The notes: a model not told the origin generated them from the sequence alone. Positions 20,973-29,739 are shown, counted from the first letter of the stretch. The stretch: DNA of 64,000 nucleotides from Nostoc sp. UHCC 0302 (GCF_038096175.1 NZ_CP151099.1:6984001-7048000), one strand, 5' to 3'. A program made the numbers and translations.

Positions 20973-21698
20973 ATGAGTGTTGAGCAGAAACGACGCGCCT
21001 TGATTACAGGGGCAAGCAGTGGGATTGGCAAAGCAACAGCTTTAGTATTTGCCAAGGCAGGAATAGATGTCGCTCTAGTCAGCCGTTCTATGGATAAGTT
21101 GGAAGCGGTTGCAGCAGCAGCAAAAGAGACTGGAGTCGAAGCGAAAGCTTACGCAGTGGATCTAGCTTGTATTTCCCAAGTACAAGAAAAGATCCAGGCG
21201 ATCGCCCTTGATTTTGGCGAAATAGACATTCTGGTAAACAATGCTGGCATAGCCTACACAGCTACTTTGAGTGATACTCCCTTAGAAGACTGGCAACAAG
21301 TAATTAACTTGAATCTCACTAGCGTGTTTCAATGCATCACTGGGATTTTGCCTGTAATGCGTGAGCAGGGTAGAGGCACAATTATCAACGTTGCCTCTAT
21401 TGCCGCTAAGCAGCCCTTTCCTCATTGGGGAGCATATAGTGTCAGCAAAGCAGGTTTAATTGCCCTTTCTCAAACCCTGGCACAAGAAGAACGAGCCAAT
21501 GGGATTCGCGTCACTACTATTTGTCCTGGAGCAGTCAATACTGAACTTTGGGACACAGAAACAGTCAAAGCCAACCTTGACCGCTCAAAGATGTTAACCC
21601 CAGAAATTGTTGCTCAGTCAATTCTCCACACTGTTTTGTTATCACAACACGCAGTTATTGATGAATTGATTTTGATGCCTAGTGCTGGCGCACTCTAA
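20973..21698 (+). CDS. Short-chain dehydrogenase/reductase
   Basis: A 241-residue classical SDR from the ATG at 20973, chosen over an in-frame TTG at 20961 because GGGAGAT, a Shine-Dalgarno-like sequence, lies just upstream. Motifs: TGASSGIG at about residues 12-19, NNAG at about 87-90, YSVSK with catalytic Tyr and Lys at about 155-159, and PGAVNT. Such enzymes act on carbonyl/hydroxyl groups with NAD(P)H; FabG-like or sugar/polyol roles are possible but not decidable. It sits between accA and folE, all on the plus strand, with a long 5' region of about 365 bp. Confidence 0.88.
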   Translation: MSVEQKRRALITGASSGIGKATALVFAKAGIDVALVSRSMDKLEAVAAAAKETGVEAKAYAVDLACISQVQEKIQAIALDFGEIDILVNNAGIAYTATLSDTPLEDWQQVINLNLTSVFQCITGILPVMREQGRGTIINVASIAAKQPFPHWGAYSVSKAGLIALSQTLAQEERANGIRVTTICPGAVNTELWDTETVKANLDRSKMLTPEIVAQSILHTVLLSQHAVIDELILMPSAGAL

Positions 21699-21708
21699 TA
21701 GTTTTTTG

Positions 21709-21768
21709 TCATTAGTCATTAGTCATTAGTCATTTGTAAATCACCAATGACCAATGACTAATGGCCAA
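21709..21768. repeat. GTCATTA heptamer repeats
   Basis: Four GTCATTA/GTCATTT units in tandem, followed by an inverted set (CCAATGACCAATGACTAATGG). Typical Nostocales heptamer repeat; a similar run lies between ctaC and ctaD (62026-62075). Confidence 0.8.
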
Positions 21769-21800
21769 CTTTTAAACCATAACCAAGACTGATATCCATC

Positions 21801-22508
21801 ATGACTATCGCTAGTTCCAACGGTTCTAATCGCCCTCAATCGCCTCTAGTTCCTGAGTTGGCAGACGCCATAAATCCTAGACCCGATCGCAATACTCATA
21901 ACGGGCGGCCAGCGGATGTGTTACCGCCACAAGAGGAACATCTCGATGAAATGATGGACGCCGTGCGGTCACTAATCGTAGGTGTTGGAGAAGACCCCGA
22001 ACGCGAAGGACTTCTCAAAACACCCAAGCGGGTGGCTGAAGCAATGCGGTTTCTGACTGGTGGCTACAACCAATCTCTTGAAGAACTCGTTAACGGTGCC
22101 ATCTTTGATGAAGGACATAACGAGATGGTGCTAGTCAGGGATATTAACTTCTTCAGTCTGTGCGAACATCATATGTTGCCATTTATGGGTAGAGCGCACG
22201 TTGCTTATATTCCCAACCAAAAAGTTGTGGGATTAAGTAAGCTAGCCCGGATTGTTGAAATGTATTCCCGTCGCTTGCAAGTTCAGGAGAGGCTAACCCG
22301 GCAAATTGCAGAAGCAATTCAGACGATTTTGGAACCTCGCGGTGTTGCCGTTGTGATGGAAGCTAGCCATATGTGTATGGTAATGCGGGGCGTTCAGAAA
22401 CCAGGTTCTTGGACTGTTACCAGTGCAATGGTGGGTGCTTTTCAAGAAGAGCAAAAAACCCGCGAAGAATTCTTAAACTTGATTCGCCATCAAGCAGCGT
22501 TCTTTTAG
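21801..22508 (+). CDS. folE: GTP cyclohydrolase I
   Basis: A 235-residue enzyme catalysing GTP to 7,8-dihydroneopterin triphosphate, first step of folate and pterin (and queuosine-type precursor) synthesis. Zinc ligands are at Cys121 and His124 ([10 protein letters not shown]) and Cys192 (HMCMVMRG), spaced exactly as in the E. coli enzyme. The catalytic core occupies residues 48-235; the first 45 residues are a low-complexity Pro/Asn-rich extension seen in cyanobacterial FolE. Forms a cytosolic homodecamer in characterised relatives. Preceded by GTCATTA repeats, followed by STRR-like repeats, so probably monocistronic. Confidence 0.96.
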   Translation: MTIASSNGSNRPQSPLVPELADAINPRPDRNTHNGRPADVLPPQEEHLDEMMDAVRSLIVGVGEDPEREGLLKTPKRVAEAMRFLTGGYNQSLEELVNGAIFDEGHNEMVLVRDINFFSLCEHHMLPFMGRAHVAYIPNQKVVGLSKLARIVEMYSRRLQVQERLTRQIAEAIQTILEPRGVAVVMEASHMCMVMRGVQKPGSWTVTSAMVGAFQEEQKTREEFLNLIRHQAAFF

Positions 22509-22714
22509 GGATTGGGGACTGGGGATTGGAGACTGAGGACTGGGGACGGGGGACTGGGCATTGATTATTTTCCTTCTGCTCCCTGCTCCCTGCTCCCTGC
22601 CCCTCGGTCACTGAGCGTAGCCGTAAAGCCTACGGCATAGCTGCGCTTAGGGCGCAGCCTCTCGTAGAGAAGTGCTGCTCCCTCCCGGCTCCCCTGCTCC
22701 CTGCCTCCTGCTCC
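22509..22714. repeat. Repeat cluster between folE and trpF
   Basis: Tandem GGGGACTGGGGATTGGAGAC-type heptamers, then CTCCCTG repeats, with a GC-rich dispersed element (GTAGCCGTAAAGCCTACGGC hairpin and GCGCAGCCTCTCGTAGAGAAG) in between. Lies in the convergent space between folE and trpF. Confidence 0.75.
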
Positions 22715-23347
22715 TCATCCCCCAGTTCCTAGCCGCTGAAACAACAGTGCTACTTTGTCTAAATCCTTATCTCCTGGCGCACGTTCTACACCGCTAGATA
22801 AATCAATGCCGCTAGGCTTAATTTGACTTAGAGCTTCCGCAACATTATCTGGTGTTAGTCCTCCTGCTAAAAACCAAGGGCAATTGGGGCTAAATTGTTC
22901 TAGCATCTTCCAATCTAAAGTTTGACCTGTACCACCCAATTGTTGTGGATGGTAAGCATCAAGTAGCAAAGTATTTATGTATTCGCTGTAACTAGCCGCA
23001 GTTTCAAGATGTTCAATACTACGAACTCTAATGGCTTTAAGAATTTCGACATTTGGTAGCGATCGCCGCAACTGGTAGCAAAATTCTGGTGACTCATCTC
23101 CGTGTAACTGGACACCAGTTAAGCCAGAATCAACAACTGTTTGGTTAATTTCTAAGATGCTGGCGTTGGCAAAAACACCAATTGTGTCAACATTGTTTGG
23201 TAGTTCTGCTACTGCTGCTCGAATTTGTGATGCCGTCACGTAACGAGGGGAGGTTGGCACACAAATGAATCCTAGTGCCGTTGCGCCAAGAGAGGCGATC
23301 GCTACAGACTGATGTGGTTGAGTAATGCCGCAAATCTTAACCCGCAT
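22715..23347 (-). CDS. trpF: Phosphoribosylanthranilate isomerase
   Basis: A 210-residue TIM-barrel enzyme of tryptophan synthesis (PRA to CdRP). The start is placed at the ATG giving MRVKICGIT, since this beta-strand with catalytic Cys is the family's N-terminus; an upstream in-frame ATG adding eight residues (to 23371) is less likely. Other motifs: QLHGDE (phosphate/substrate side), catalytic Asp in LLDAYHP, and phosphate-binding [11 protein letters not shown] and GIDLSSGVE. Length matches the family. Lone gene, as trp genes are usually scattered in cyanobacteria. Confidence 0.95.
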   Translation of the reverse strand: MRVKICGITQPHQSVAIASLGATALGFICVPTSPRYVTASQIRAAVAELPNNVDTIGVFANASILEINQTVVDSGLTGVQLHGDESPEFCYQLRRSLPNVEILKAIRVRSIEHLETAASYSEYINTLLLDAYHPQQLGGTGQTLDWKMLEQFSPNCPWFLAGGLTPDNVAEALSQIKPSGIDLSSGVERAPGDKDLDKVALLFQRLGTGG

Positions 23348-23473
23348 TAAAATGTGACAAATATAGAACAATCATCAAAAAAGTCTAAACTATTGAAAAA
23401 ACTTTTGGGCCTTGGTAATTCTATAATCTTTTAGGTTCACATTATTATTCTATTTAGGTTAGGAGGCAAAAGC

Positions 23474-23728
23474 TTGATTTCATCTATTTTACTAGCAGTT
23501 CCCACATCTGTTCCTACAACACCTGTGTGGAATCCCACAGTAGGTATTATCATCAGCGTCAGCAGCTTAATAATTGTTTTACTGAGTACTAGGATTGAAA
23601 AACCCTTAGTTGGGCCCAAGTTCCCTGTACTACCAATCAGTATTCCAACATTCGTTGCTGCGATGGCTTTTGGACATATTATCGGCGTCGGCATCGTCTT
23701 AGGACTAGCTAATCTTGGCCGTTTGTAG
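23474..23728 (+). CDS. psaK: Photosystem I subunit PsaK
   Basis: An 84-residue thylakoid protein with two membrane helices (about 22-40 and 57-80). The short N-terminal leader ending before PTTPVWNPTVG, the loop STRIEKPLVGPKFPVLP and the second helix FVAAMAFGHIIGVGIVLGLAN are diagnostic of cyanobacterial PsaK, a peripheral subunit binding chlorophyll at the edge of photosystem I. Translation starts at TTG, supported by AGGAGG at 23460-23465 eight bases upstream. A minute ORF with a similar N-terminus lies 275 bp downstream (separate entry). Confidence 0.93.
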   Translation: MISSILLAVPTSVPTTPVWNPTVGIIISVSSLIIVLLSTRIEKPLVGPKFPVLPISIPTFVAAMAFGHIIGVGIVLGLANLGRL

Positions 23729-24228
23729 TTTTGCGATGATCAGGCGTTACTTGTAACGTCACCATCAACATAAAACTATAAAACTCTAAAAACGATTCTG
23801 GTTCTTTCTCCGGCAAGACAAAGGAGTGAGCATTAGCCAAGTCAGCTTTTGCGTAGTCGGTCTAACTAAGAGGAGAGATTTTAACCTTCCTTTTAGTAGA
23901 GGCTTCAACTACTTTATCAGCAGAGGATGTACTAGGCTTTCGAGATGGGATTAATCATCTCAATAACTCAATTAGTTTATTCATGCAGGAGAAGGAACCA
24001 CAATGTCATCAATGTTATTAGCAGTTCAACTTACTGTTCCCAATACTGGCAGTACTAAATAAGGGGTTTCCCTTCAACTTCCCCTTCCCATAATTGTCTA
24101 TTCTAGAGATTAGAGCATCTCTTAACTCGACACTACTAGATTGATGCACTCTAAATATATGTATAAATTCGCACTAGCTAATTTTCAAGTAGGAACTGCT
24201 AGTGATGTTTAGTTTTTAGGACAATGTA
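23729..24228. other. psaK downstream region
   Basis: About 500 bp. Right after psaK is a small hairpin CGTTAC-TT-GTAACG (23745-23758). The mini-ORF at 24003-24062 is the only coding signal; the remainder is unexplained. Confidence 0.5.
24003..24062 (+). CDS. 19-codon mini-ORF resembling the PsaK N-terminus
   Basis: ATG at 24003 preceded by a strong Shine-Dalgarno (AGGAG, 23987-23991, eleven-base spacing); TAA at 24060-24062. The peptide MSSMLLAVQLTVPNTGSTK resembles the start of PsaK (MISSILLAVPTSVPTTP). Either a truncated psaK paralog that retained its translation start, or a translated leader peptide. An AAGGGG/CCCCTT pair follows the stop. Too short for certainty. Confidence 0.4.
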   Translation: MSSMLLAVQLTVPNTGSTK

Positions 24229-25428
24229 ATGCAAACAACAAATTGGAAAATTGGGTCTTTATTTGGAATTCCCTTGTTTTTAGATCCGTTGTGGTTTGTG
24301 ATTTTAGGGTTGGCAACCCTCAACTTTGGCGTAGCTTACCAAGAATGGGGGCAAGTCATAGCTTGGAGTGCTGGAATCGTAATGGCGCTGCTACTATTTG
24401 GTTCGGTGTTATTACATGAGTTGGGTCATAGTTTGGTAGCCCGATCGCAAGGTATTAAAGTTAATTCGATTACCCTATTTCTGTTTGGCGGTATCGCTGC
24501 TATAGAAGAAGAATCCAAAACACCGCAAAAAGCATTTCAAGTAGCGATCGCCGGGCCTTTGGTCAGTATCGCTCTATTTTTCCTACTGCGTCTGGGAGGT
24601 TCTTTTTTACCTGATACTAGCCCAGTAAGTGTAATGGTCGGAGATTTAGCCAGAATTAACTTGGTAGTGGCACTATTTAACCTAATTCCTGGCTTACCTT
24701 TAGACGGCGGACAAGTGTTAAAAGCAGCACTATGGCAAGTCACAGGTAATCGTTTTCAAGCCGTACATTGGGCTGCAAAGGCGGGGCAAATTTTGGGTTA
24801 TGGTGCGATCGTCTTAGGATTTGCCGTAGATTTTTTTACCAGAGAATTGGCACTCGGTTTATGGATTGCAATGCTCGGTTGGTTTGGTGTCCGCAACGCT
24901 AACACTTATGACCGCGTGACAACATTGCAAGAAAGCTTGCTCAAGCTGCAAGCTTCCGATGCAATGACCCGTGATTTTCGTGTCGTCGATGCTGACCAAA
25001 CATTGCGTTCCTTTGCCGATTTATACCTGTTGGAAACCGCTCCCCTACAAGTATATTTTGCTGCTTCTGATGGACGCTATCGAGGTCTAGTTTCCATTGA
25101 CGATTTGCGTTTAATTGAAAGGAGCGAATGGGAAACTCAAACCTTACAAAGCATTGTGCATCCTCTGACAGAAATACCCACTGTTGCTGAGTCAACTTCT
25201 TTTGTTGAGTTGATTAACAAGTTAGAAAATGAGCAATTACCTCGGATTACTGTGCTTTCCCCCGCTGGTGCTGTTGCTGGTGTAATTGATCGAGGTGATA
25301 TTGTACGGACTTTGGCACAGCAGTTAAATTTGCCCATAACTGATGCTGAAATTAAACAAATTAAAGAAGAAGGTAGCTATCCACCGGGGTTACAGCTTGG
25401 AGCGATCGCAAAATCTACTTCAAATTAA
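24229..25428 (+). CDS. Site-2 protease family membrane protein with CBS region
   Basis: A 399-residue M50-type intramembrane zinc metalloprotease. The zinc motif HELGH is at residues 63-67 in a membrane helix and the second motif LPLDGG is at about 157-161 (Asp159), both intact. About five to six membrane segments occupy residues 15-220. The C-terminal half (about 240-375) resembles a tandem CBS pair (SDAMTRDFRVVDADQTL... LVSIDDLRLIE ... VAGVIDRGDIVRTL), which usually binds adenosyl ligands and could gate activity. Relatives cleave membrane-bound regulators; the substrate here is unknown. A clear intrinsic terminator follows. Confidence 0.92.
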   Translation: MQTTNWKIGSLFGIPLFLDPLWFVILGLATLNFGVAYQEWGQVIAWSAGIVMALLLFGSVLLHELGHSLVARSQGIKVNSITLFLFGGIAAIEEESKTPQKAFQVAIAGPLVSIALFFLLRLGGSFLPDTSPVSVMVGDLARINLVVALFNLIPGLPLDGGQVLKAALWQVTGNRFQAVHWAAKAGQILGYGAIVLGFAVDFFTRELALGLWIAMLGWFGVRNANTYDRVTTLQESLLKLQASDAMTRDFRVVDADQTLRSFADLYLLETAPLQVYFAASDGRYRGLVSIDDLRLIERSEWETQTLQSIVHPLTEIPTVAESTSFVELINKLENEQLPRITVLSPAGAVAGVIDRGDIVRTLAQQLNLPITDAEIKQIKEEGSYPPGLQLGAIAKSTSN

Positions 25429-25521
25429 GCGTCACACGTTCGTCATATTGTTGCAATAGATTCTTCAAAACTGTGTGTGATATTTAATTTGGTATTTGGT
25501 TACAAAATGCTTTTTTGGGTT

Positions 25522-25546
25522 AAAGGTAGGGTTTCCTACCTTTTTT
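25522..25546 (+). terminator. Rho-independent terminator after the site-2 protease gene
   Basis: AAAGGTAGG (25522-25530) pairs with CCTACCTTT (25535-25543) around a GTTT loop, directly followed by TTTTTT. Classic intrinsic terminator. Confidence 0.85.
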
Positions 25547-25599
25547 ACTTTAGAAGTCAAGAGTCAACGGTCAAACCTTAAAATTCCTACCTTTTGTAC

Positions 25600-25655
25600 A
25601 GACGCGTAGACGCAGGGAGTGCGGCTTCTCGTAAGAGTATAATCGCGTCTTTCCC
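25600..25655. repeat. Dispersed GACGCG hairpin repeat
   Basis: GACGCG...CGCGTC ends around GGCTTCTCGTAAGAGTATAA; the inverted copy lies at 12938-13005. It abuts the 3' end of the peroxiredoxin gene. Confidence 0.6.
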
Positions 25656-26212
25656 TAAGAAGCAGCGGATTGCAATTTTTCTAATCTCGCCAGTACTTCT
25701 GAACTATGAATTGTGGGGTTGACTTTGACAAAAGTCTCGCGCAAGATGCCTTGAGGATCGATGAGAAAACTGTGGCGCATAGATACAAAGCCAATCCAAG
25801 AACCGTAAGCTTTACTCACAGAGCCATCAGCATCAGCTAACAGGGGGAATTTCAGCCCTTCTGAATCGCAAAACTTGGCGTGGGAATCAACATCATCAGC
25901 ACTGACACCAATAATCTCAGTATTTTTTTCTAGGTATTTAGGTAAGTCTTGCTGAAAACGGCGAGCTTCTATAGTGCAACCAGCTGTGAAGTCTTTGGGG
26001 TAAAAGTAAAGCACTACCCACTTTCCACGTAAGTCAGAGAGAGAAATTTTGCCATCACCTGTGTTAGTTAGCAAAGTAAACTCTGGCGCAGGTTGATTGA
26101 TTGCAGGAAGTTTACCGCCAAGAGCATCAGCAGTATGAGTAAAGTTCAACCAACTGATGACAGCAAAACAGCTAGCAAATAATATGTTTAAAAAAGTGCG
26201 GCGCGAAATCAT
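25655..26212 (-). CDS. Peroxiredoxin (BCP/PrxQ family) with Tat signal
   Basis: A 185-residue thiol peroxidase from the ATG at 26212 (an upstream TTG at 26224 adds four residues). The N-terminus SRRTFLN followed by a hydrophobic stretch and ADA is a twin-arginine signal, implying folded export to the periplasm or thylakoid lumen. The peroxidatic Cys79 is in GCTIEARRF; the usual PrxQ resolving Cys five residues later is Arg here, so it would work as a 1-Cys enzyme or use the later Cys (KFCDSEG). Other family features: YFYPKDFT, GVSADDVDSHAKF, FLIDPQG. It sits in a minus-strand run with the SipA-like and protease-TPR genes. Confidence 0.92.
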   Translation of the reverse strand: MISRRTFLNILFASCFAVISWLNFTHTADALGGKLPAINQPAPEFTLLTNTGDGKISLSDLRGKWVVLYFYPKDFTAGCTIEARRFQQDLPKYLEKNTEIIGVSADDVDSHAKFCDSEGLKFPLLADADGSVSKAYGSWIGFVSMRHSFLIDPQGILRETFVKVNPTIHSSEVLARLEKLQSAAS

Positions 26213-26263
26213 GGTGTAAACCAAAATTACAACTTTACATAAGTTTACAATTCTTGGTTGCTA

Positions 26264-26512
26264 CTAATCTAATTCTGTATGAGATTCCGTAGGAGCGTCT
26301 GTACTTTCGATGTATTGGCTATCTAAAAGGAACGCTCCCTTAGAAAAACGGATACCCCAATAACCACCGGGACGGCGGTCAAGGACTATTCCTTCTTCGC
26401 CAATGTGAATAACATCGGGTGGGCGCAGCATGGGCATAGGGTCTGCTGTTTTCACGTAGGATGGTAGTGCCACAACACGGACTTTACTACCAATAGCAAA
26501 TTCTTTGGACAT
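26264..26512 (-). CDS. sipA: SipA-like regulatory protein (DUF3148)
   Basis: An 82-residue protein from the internal ATG giving MSKEFAIGSKVRV; the upstream in-frame ATG (26551) would add 13 residues absent from relatives. The sequence VRVVALPSYVKTADPMPMLR...GEEGIVLDRRPGGYWGIRF is characteristic of the small SH3-like cyanobacterial protein SipA, reported to bind and stimulate the sensor kinase NblS/Hik33 controlling light and nutrient stress responses. Family assignment is from memory of conserved motifs; the kinase is not in this window. Short gap from the peroxiredoxin gene. Confidence 0.75.
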   Translation of the reverse strand: MSKEFAIGSKVRVVALPSYVKTADPMPMLRPPDVIHIGEEGIVLDRRPGGYWGIRFSKGAFLLDSQYIESTDAPTESHTELD

Positions 26513-26583
26513 TTTAATTAAGTTATGAGTTTTGATTAACTCATAACTCATAATGAGCTTGAAAGTCTACTTTGACTCACTAG

Positions 26584-28092
26584 CTACTGCGGAAATTGTT
26601 TGATGAGATTCAGCGTTTGTTGATAAAACTCTGTTTTTCCTTGTTGTAAAAAGAGATCAGCGGCTCGCTCCCAGTCTGAAACTCCCCCCCGCTTGTCTCC
26701 CAACTCATAGCGAACAGAACCCCTTAAATAGTAGGCTTCGGCATAGTTTGGATTAATTTGTAAGGCTTGAGTGAAATCAGTAATTGCCTGTTTCCAGTCT
26801 TTTAATGTCCCACGAGAATTACCCCGTTCAAAGTAAGCTTCGGCATTCTTGGGATTAAGCCGCAGGGCTTGGTTGAAATCAGTAATTGCCCCAAGGTTGT
26901 CCCCCAATTGGGCGCGGATATTCCCCCGGAACACATAGGCTGCTGTGGTTGTAGAATCTAAGCGAATGTATTCGTTAGCATCTGAAAGCGCTCCTTGCAA
27001 GTCTCCGAGTCTTTTGCGGACAATTCCTCGATATCCGTAAGCAAATGGAAGTTTGGGATTGAGGCGAATTGCTTGATTGTAATCTGCTAGCGCTCCCTGC
27101 AAGTCTTGCGTTTTGTCGCGGACTTCAGCCCTAAATATATATGCCAAGGGAGCTTCAGGATTTTTGAGATTGAGGCGAATTGCTTGGTTGTAATCTGCCA
27201 GCGCTTCTTGGTAGTTTTTCTGACGAGCCTGCGTAATTCCTCGACCTAAATAGGCTTGGGCATATTGAGGATTGAGCTTAATCGCTTGATTAAAATCCGC
27301 GATCGCTCCTGGATAGTTTCCTTTGTTCAACTTATCCTGAGCCTGAATATAGAAGTCGTCAGCTTTCGGTGCTGTAGCTACAGGTGTGGCGGGAGGACGA
27401 ATGCCTACGTCTACTCCAGCTTGAAGTGAGAGTCTCAAAAAGGTATTAATGGGAATACCCAAATTAAAACCGGATTTTCTATCTATGTCTACTTCATCTG
27501 CTCTGCCATGAACTCCTATGAGTTCACCTTTGTCATTTAATACTGGGCCGCCGCTCATCCCTGCTAAGGTATTATTGCTGTAAATTAAGGCGTAACCATC
27601 TCGTAAGGGTTTAGAGGCGGCATTAGCAGTAATCCGCCCATCAGTGAAATTGTATATTGATTTAGAAATTGCTGCGGTTACACGTGGAAAACCAGCTACA
27701 TAAGCGGTTGTTCCTTCAGTTGATTCATCTGAATTGCCGATTTTAGCAACAGGATAATTTTGGTTGCTGGTAAACTGTACAACAGCTAAATCGACGTCTC
27801 TTAGCTTTTTGACAGTGCTGTAGTTAAGCGAGTAGTGCGCTCCTTCTGGAGTGACTATTTCGTATTTAGCTTGAGCTTCTATAACGTGTTTAGCAGTAAG
27901 GACAGTGTAGTTCTTACCCTCTCGTTTAATAATGATTCCAGTACCGGAACCATTTTGATTATCAATTTCTACAGTAATAGCTTTGGCAACTTTAGCGATT
28001 TCTGCTTCTGAAAGCGCTAAAGCCTTTTGGGGTTGAACGAGGGTAATTGATACACCAATTAATGCAGGTACAAGTGGGTAATAAAATTTCAT
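26584..28092 (-). CDS. Secreted trypsin-like protease with TPR repeats
   Basis: A 502-residue protein from the ATG at 28092 (MKFYYPLVPAL), which gives a good signal peptide ending in QKALA; an upstream ATG at 28158 would bury it. Residues about 30-215 are a trypsin-like fold with His in LTAKHVIEA, Asp in RDVDLAVVQF and Ser in GMSGGPV, all intact. Residues about 240-475 contain six TPR units (repeating ADFNQAIKLNPQYAQAYLGRG type). Many cyanobacterial exoproteins share this architecture; TPRs probably bind protein partners in the periplasm. Substrate unknown. Confidence 0.9.
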   Translation of the reverse strand: MKFYYPLVPALIGVSITLVQPQKALALSEAEIAKVAKAITVEIDNQNGSGTGIIIKREGKNYTVLTAKHVIEAQAKYEIVTPEGAHYSLNYSTVKKLRDVDLAVVQFTSNQNYPVAKIGNSDESTEGTTAYVAGFPRVTAAISKSIYNFTDGRITANAASKPLRDGYALIYSNNTLAGMSGGPVLNDKGELIGVHGRADEVDIDRKSGFNLGIPINTFLRLSLQAGVDVGIRPPATPVATAPKADDFYIQAQDKLNKGNYPGAIADFNQAIKLNPQYAQAYLGRGITQARQKNYQEALADYNQAIRLNLKNPEAPLAYIFRAEVRDKTQDLQGALADYNQAIRLNPKLPFAYGYRGIVRKRLGDLQGALSDANEYIRLDSTTTAAYVFRGNIRAQLGDNLGAITDFNQALRLNPKNAEAYFERGNSRGTLKDWKQAITDFTQALQINPNYAEAYYLRGSVRYELGDKRGGVSDWERAADLFLQQGKTEFYQQTLNLIKQFPQ

Positions 28093-28376
28093 TTTTGAAT
28101 TTATATAACGGAGCAAGCACCTGTAGAAGATACACAGCAAGAGAGGAAAATTCCCCAAAAGGGGTGATTTTGTACCAATTCTGTATAAAGATCCATAGTA
28201 ACAACCCCACCGCCGACGGCTCCTCCCCTTGCTAGGCTACGGTGTATACACAACTCGAATTACCCCCCTTAATCCCACCCACGCCACTTGCTACAACGGA
28301 GGTAACCTCCCTTCGGGTGGCGCTCCTGCGTCGCTCTAAGCGTTCGCGTTAGCGTCTCGTAGAGAAGCTATGCCGA

Positions 28377-28544
28377 ATGCGAACGCCGAAGTAACAAATG
28401 CGAACTCCGAAGTAACAAATGCGAACGCCGAAATAACAAATGCGAACGCCGAAATAACAAATGCGAACGCCGAAATAACAAATGCGAACGCCGAAATAAC
28501 AAATGCGAACCCCGGAGTAACAAATGCGAACCTCGAAATAACGA
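28377..28544. repeat. 21-bp tandem repeat, 8 units
   Basis: Unit ATGCGAACGCCGAAATAACA+A. Eight contiguous units; units 3-6 are identical, outer ones differ by one to three bases. No spacers, so not CRISPR. The plus strand keeps an open frame encoding TNANAEI heptads. Confidence 0.92.
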
Positions 28545-28901
28545 ATGATATTAATAAGACTTACGCACTGAAGCCTGAAACCTTGATCCCCCCTAGCCCC
28601 CTTAAAAAGGAGGATTTAGGGGGATCAAAAGCCTGTGACACAACTTTAGAAGACTTGTGTGTACACCGTAGCCTTATAAAGGGGGGAAATAGGAAATCTA
28701 GTTCCCTCCTCTTTCCAAGGGGAGCCAGTGCGGTCTTCTCTACGAGAGGCTTCGCCTGCCGTAGGATGCCCGTTCGCGTAGCGTCTCCTTTAGGAGAAGG
28801 GCTGTAGGGGGTTTCCCCAAGTGGAGCAAGTGGCGTGAGGGTTAGGGTGGGGTAAACCTTGGTTAATCAGCTATTTCAGACTAGAGATTAGGGGATTCAG
28901 A

Positions 28902-28942
28902 CCCGCCAGTCACACAGAATACAATTCTGTGTGACTGGCGGG
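28902..28942. repeat. Perfect 19-bp inverted repeat with 3-nt loop
   Basis: CCCGCCAGTCACACAGAAT (28902-28920), loop ACA, then its exact complement at 28924-28942. No U-run follows, so more likely a mobile palindrome or cruciform than an intrinsic terminator. Confidence 0.85.
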
Positions 28943-29200
28943 GCGCAGCCCATTCTGCCTCCTGACTCCCGAATTCTGTTTTGATAAATTTATTCAGCTA
29001 ATGAGAATTGCTGACTTTGATTCTTGTCTTTTGTTGTGAATAATTTGTGTTGACGAAGAACTAATGACGGTGAGAGTTCCTTAGGATCTAAAGTATAGTA
29101 ATCCTAAATTATTCGCAAGGAACCAGGATTCTGAAACTTTCAATTCTCACAAATCTGTGGAGGATTGTTATAGCTCTATGAAAGTGATAAATAGGGAAAG

Positions 29201-29229
29201 GGAAAGGGGATAGGATTTTTCCCCTTTCC
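29201..29229. repeat. Hairpin GGAAAGGGG/CCCCTTTCC
   Basis: Perfect 9-bp stem with an 11-nt loop, immediately before the putative promoter at 29251. May end transcription arriving from upstream. Confidence 0.5.
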
Positions 29230-29262
29230 GGATCTTCTGCAAGAAGTCTATATAATTCTTGA

Positions 29263-29526
29263 CTGTGGAAAACTATACTTACAGCACATCAGTCAAGAGT
29301 AAGTGCCAAACTAACTTTGATTGCCAACTATTTGAGTTGAAGCGAGAGTGACAACCATGTTGGTCAGCTTACCATAATCTATTACATCTAAAATTTCTGT
29401 CAATGATTCAGGTTTGTGATCAAGTAATCATAAGCGTTGTAGTGTCATCTTAAACTTAATCAGTCTAAACTTTGCTTCTGAATCTGGGATTGATTGGGGT
29501 GGGAAAAAACCCACTCCAATTTTTTG
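29263..29526 (+). ncRNA. Candidate small RNA with intrinsic terminator
   Basis: A consensus -10 TATAAT is at 29251-29256, and 29493-29520 is a strong hairpin (ATTGGGGTGGG / CCCACTCCAAT, one mismatch) followed by TTTTTT. No plausible protein gene lies between (longest start-to-stop frame starting ATGTTGGTC is six codons), so a transcript of about 260 nt is inferred. I do not recognise an RNA family; the start point is a guess. Confidence 0.4.
29493..29525 (+). terminator. Strong intrinsic terminator in gene-free DNA
   Basis: Eleven-bp stem with one mismatch, A6 loop, then six T residues. Its only upstream transcription unit within 600 bp would be non-coding. Confidence 0.75.
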
Positions 29527-29739
29527 TCATAATTTGAAGCCAACGGCAGTAATATCTAGTTATATTGCTGGCGATCGCTTGCATGAAAAATACTTTTCTT
29601 TTGGTGGTTAAGCTGTCGCCGCTGCTTGGCAATTAGGCATCTACCAGTACGCAAGCATAGGTCTAGCATTTTATGGAAATTTCGTTAGAAATACTCATAT
29701 TCTCAGCGTTAGATTTCAAAGCAATTTTTTAAACTTAGG

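Larger units (their letters stand above)
28093..29739. other. Long repeat-rich non-coding region
   Basis: About 1.65 kb without a gene I can support. It contains, in order: a GC-rich dispersed repeat (28310-28376), an eight-unit 21-bp tandem array (28377-28544), an ATCCCCC/GGGGGAT-type hairpin and CGTAGCGTCTCCTTTAGGAG-type repeats (28560-28860), a perfect 19-bp stem (28902-28942), another hairpin (29201-29229) and a promoter-terminator pair enclosing a candidate RNA (29263-29526). An open frame of 145 codons across 28370-28807 is merely the repeat array read through. Confidence 0.7.

Noticed and set aside
28377-28544. CRISPR array
   Set aside because: Units are contiguous with no unique spacers and no cas genes are near; same for 45274-45462.
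28370-28807. 145-codon open frame over the tandem array
   Set aside because: Half is the 21-bp array and the rest runs through dispersed GC-rich repeats; no ribosome site and no protein-like non-repeat part.
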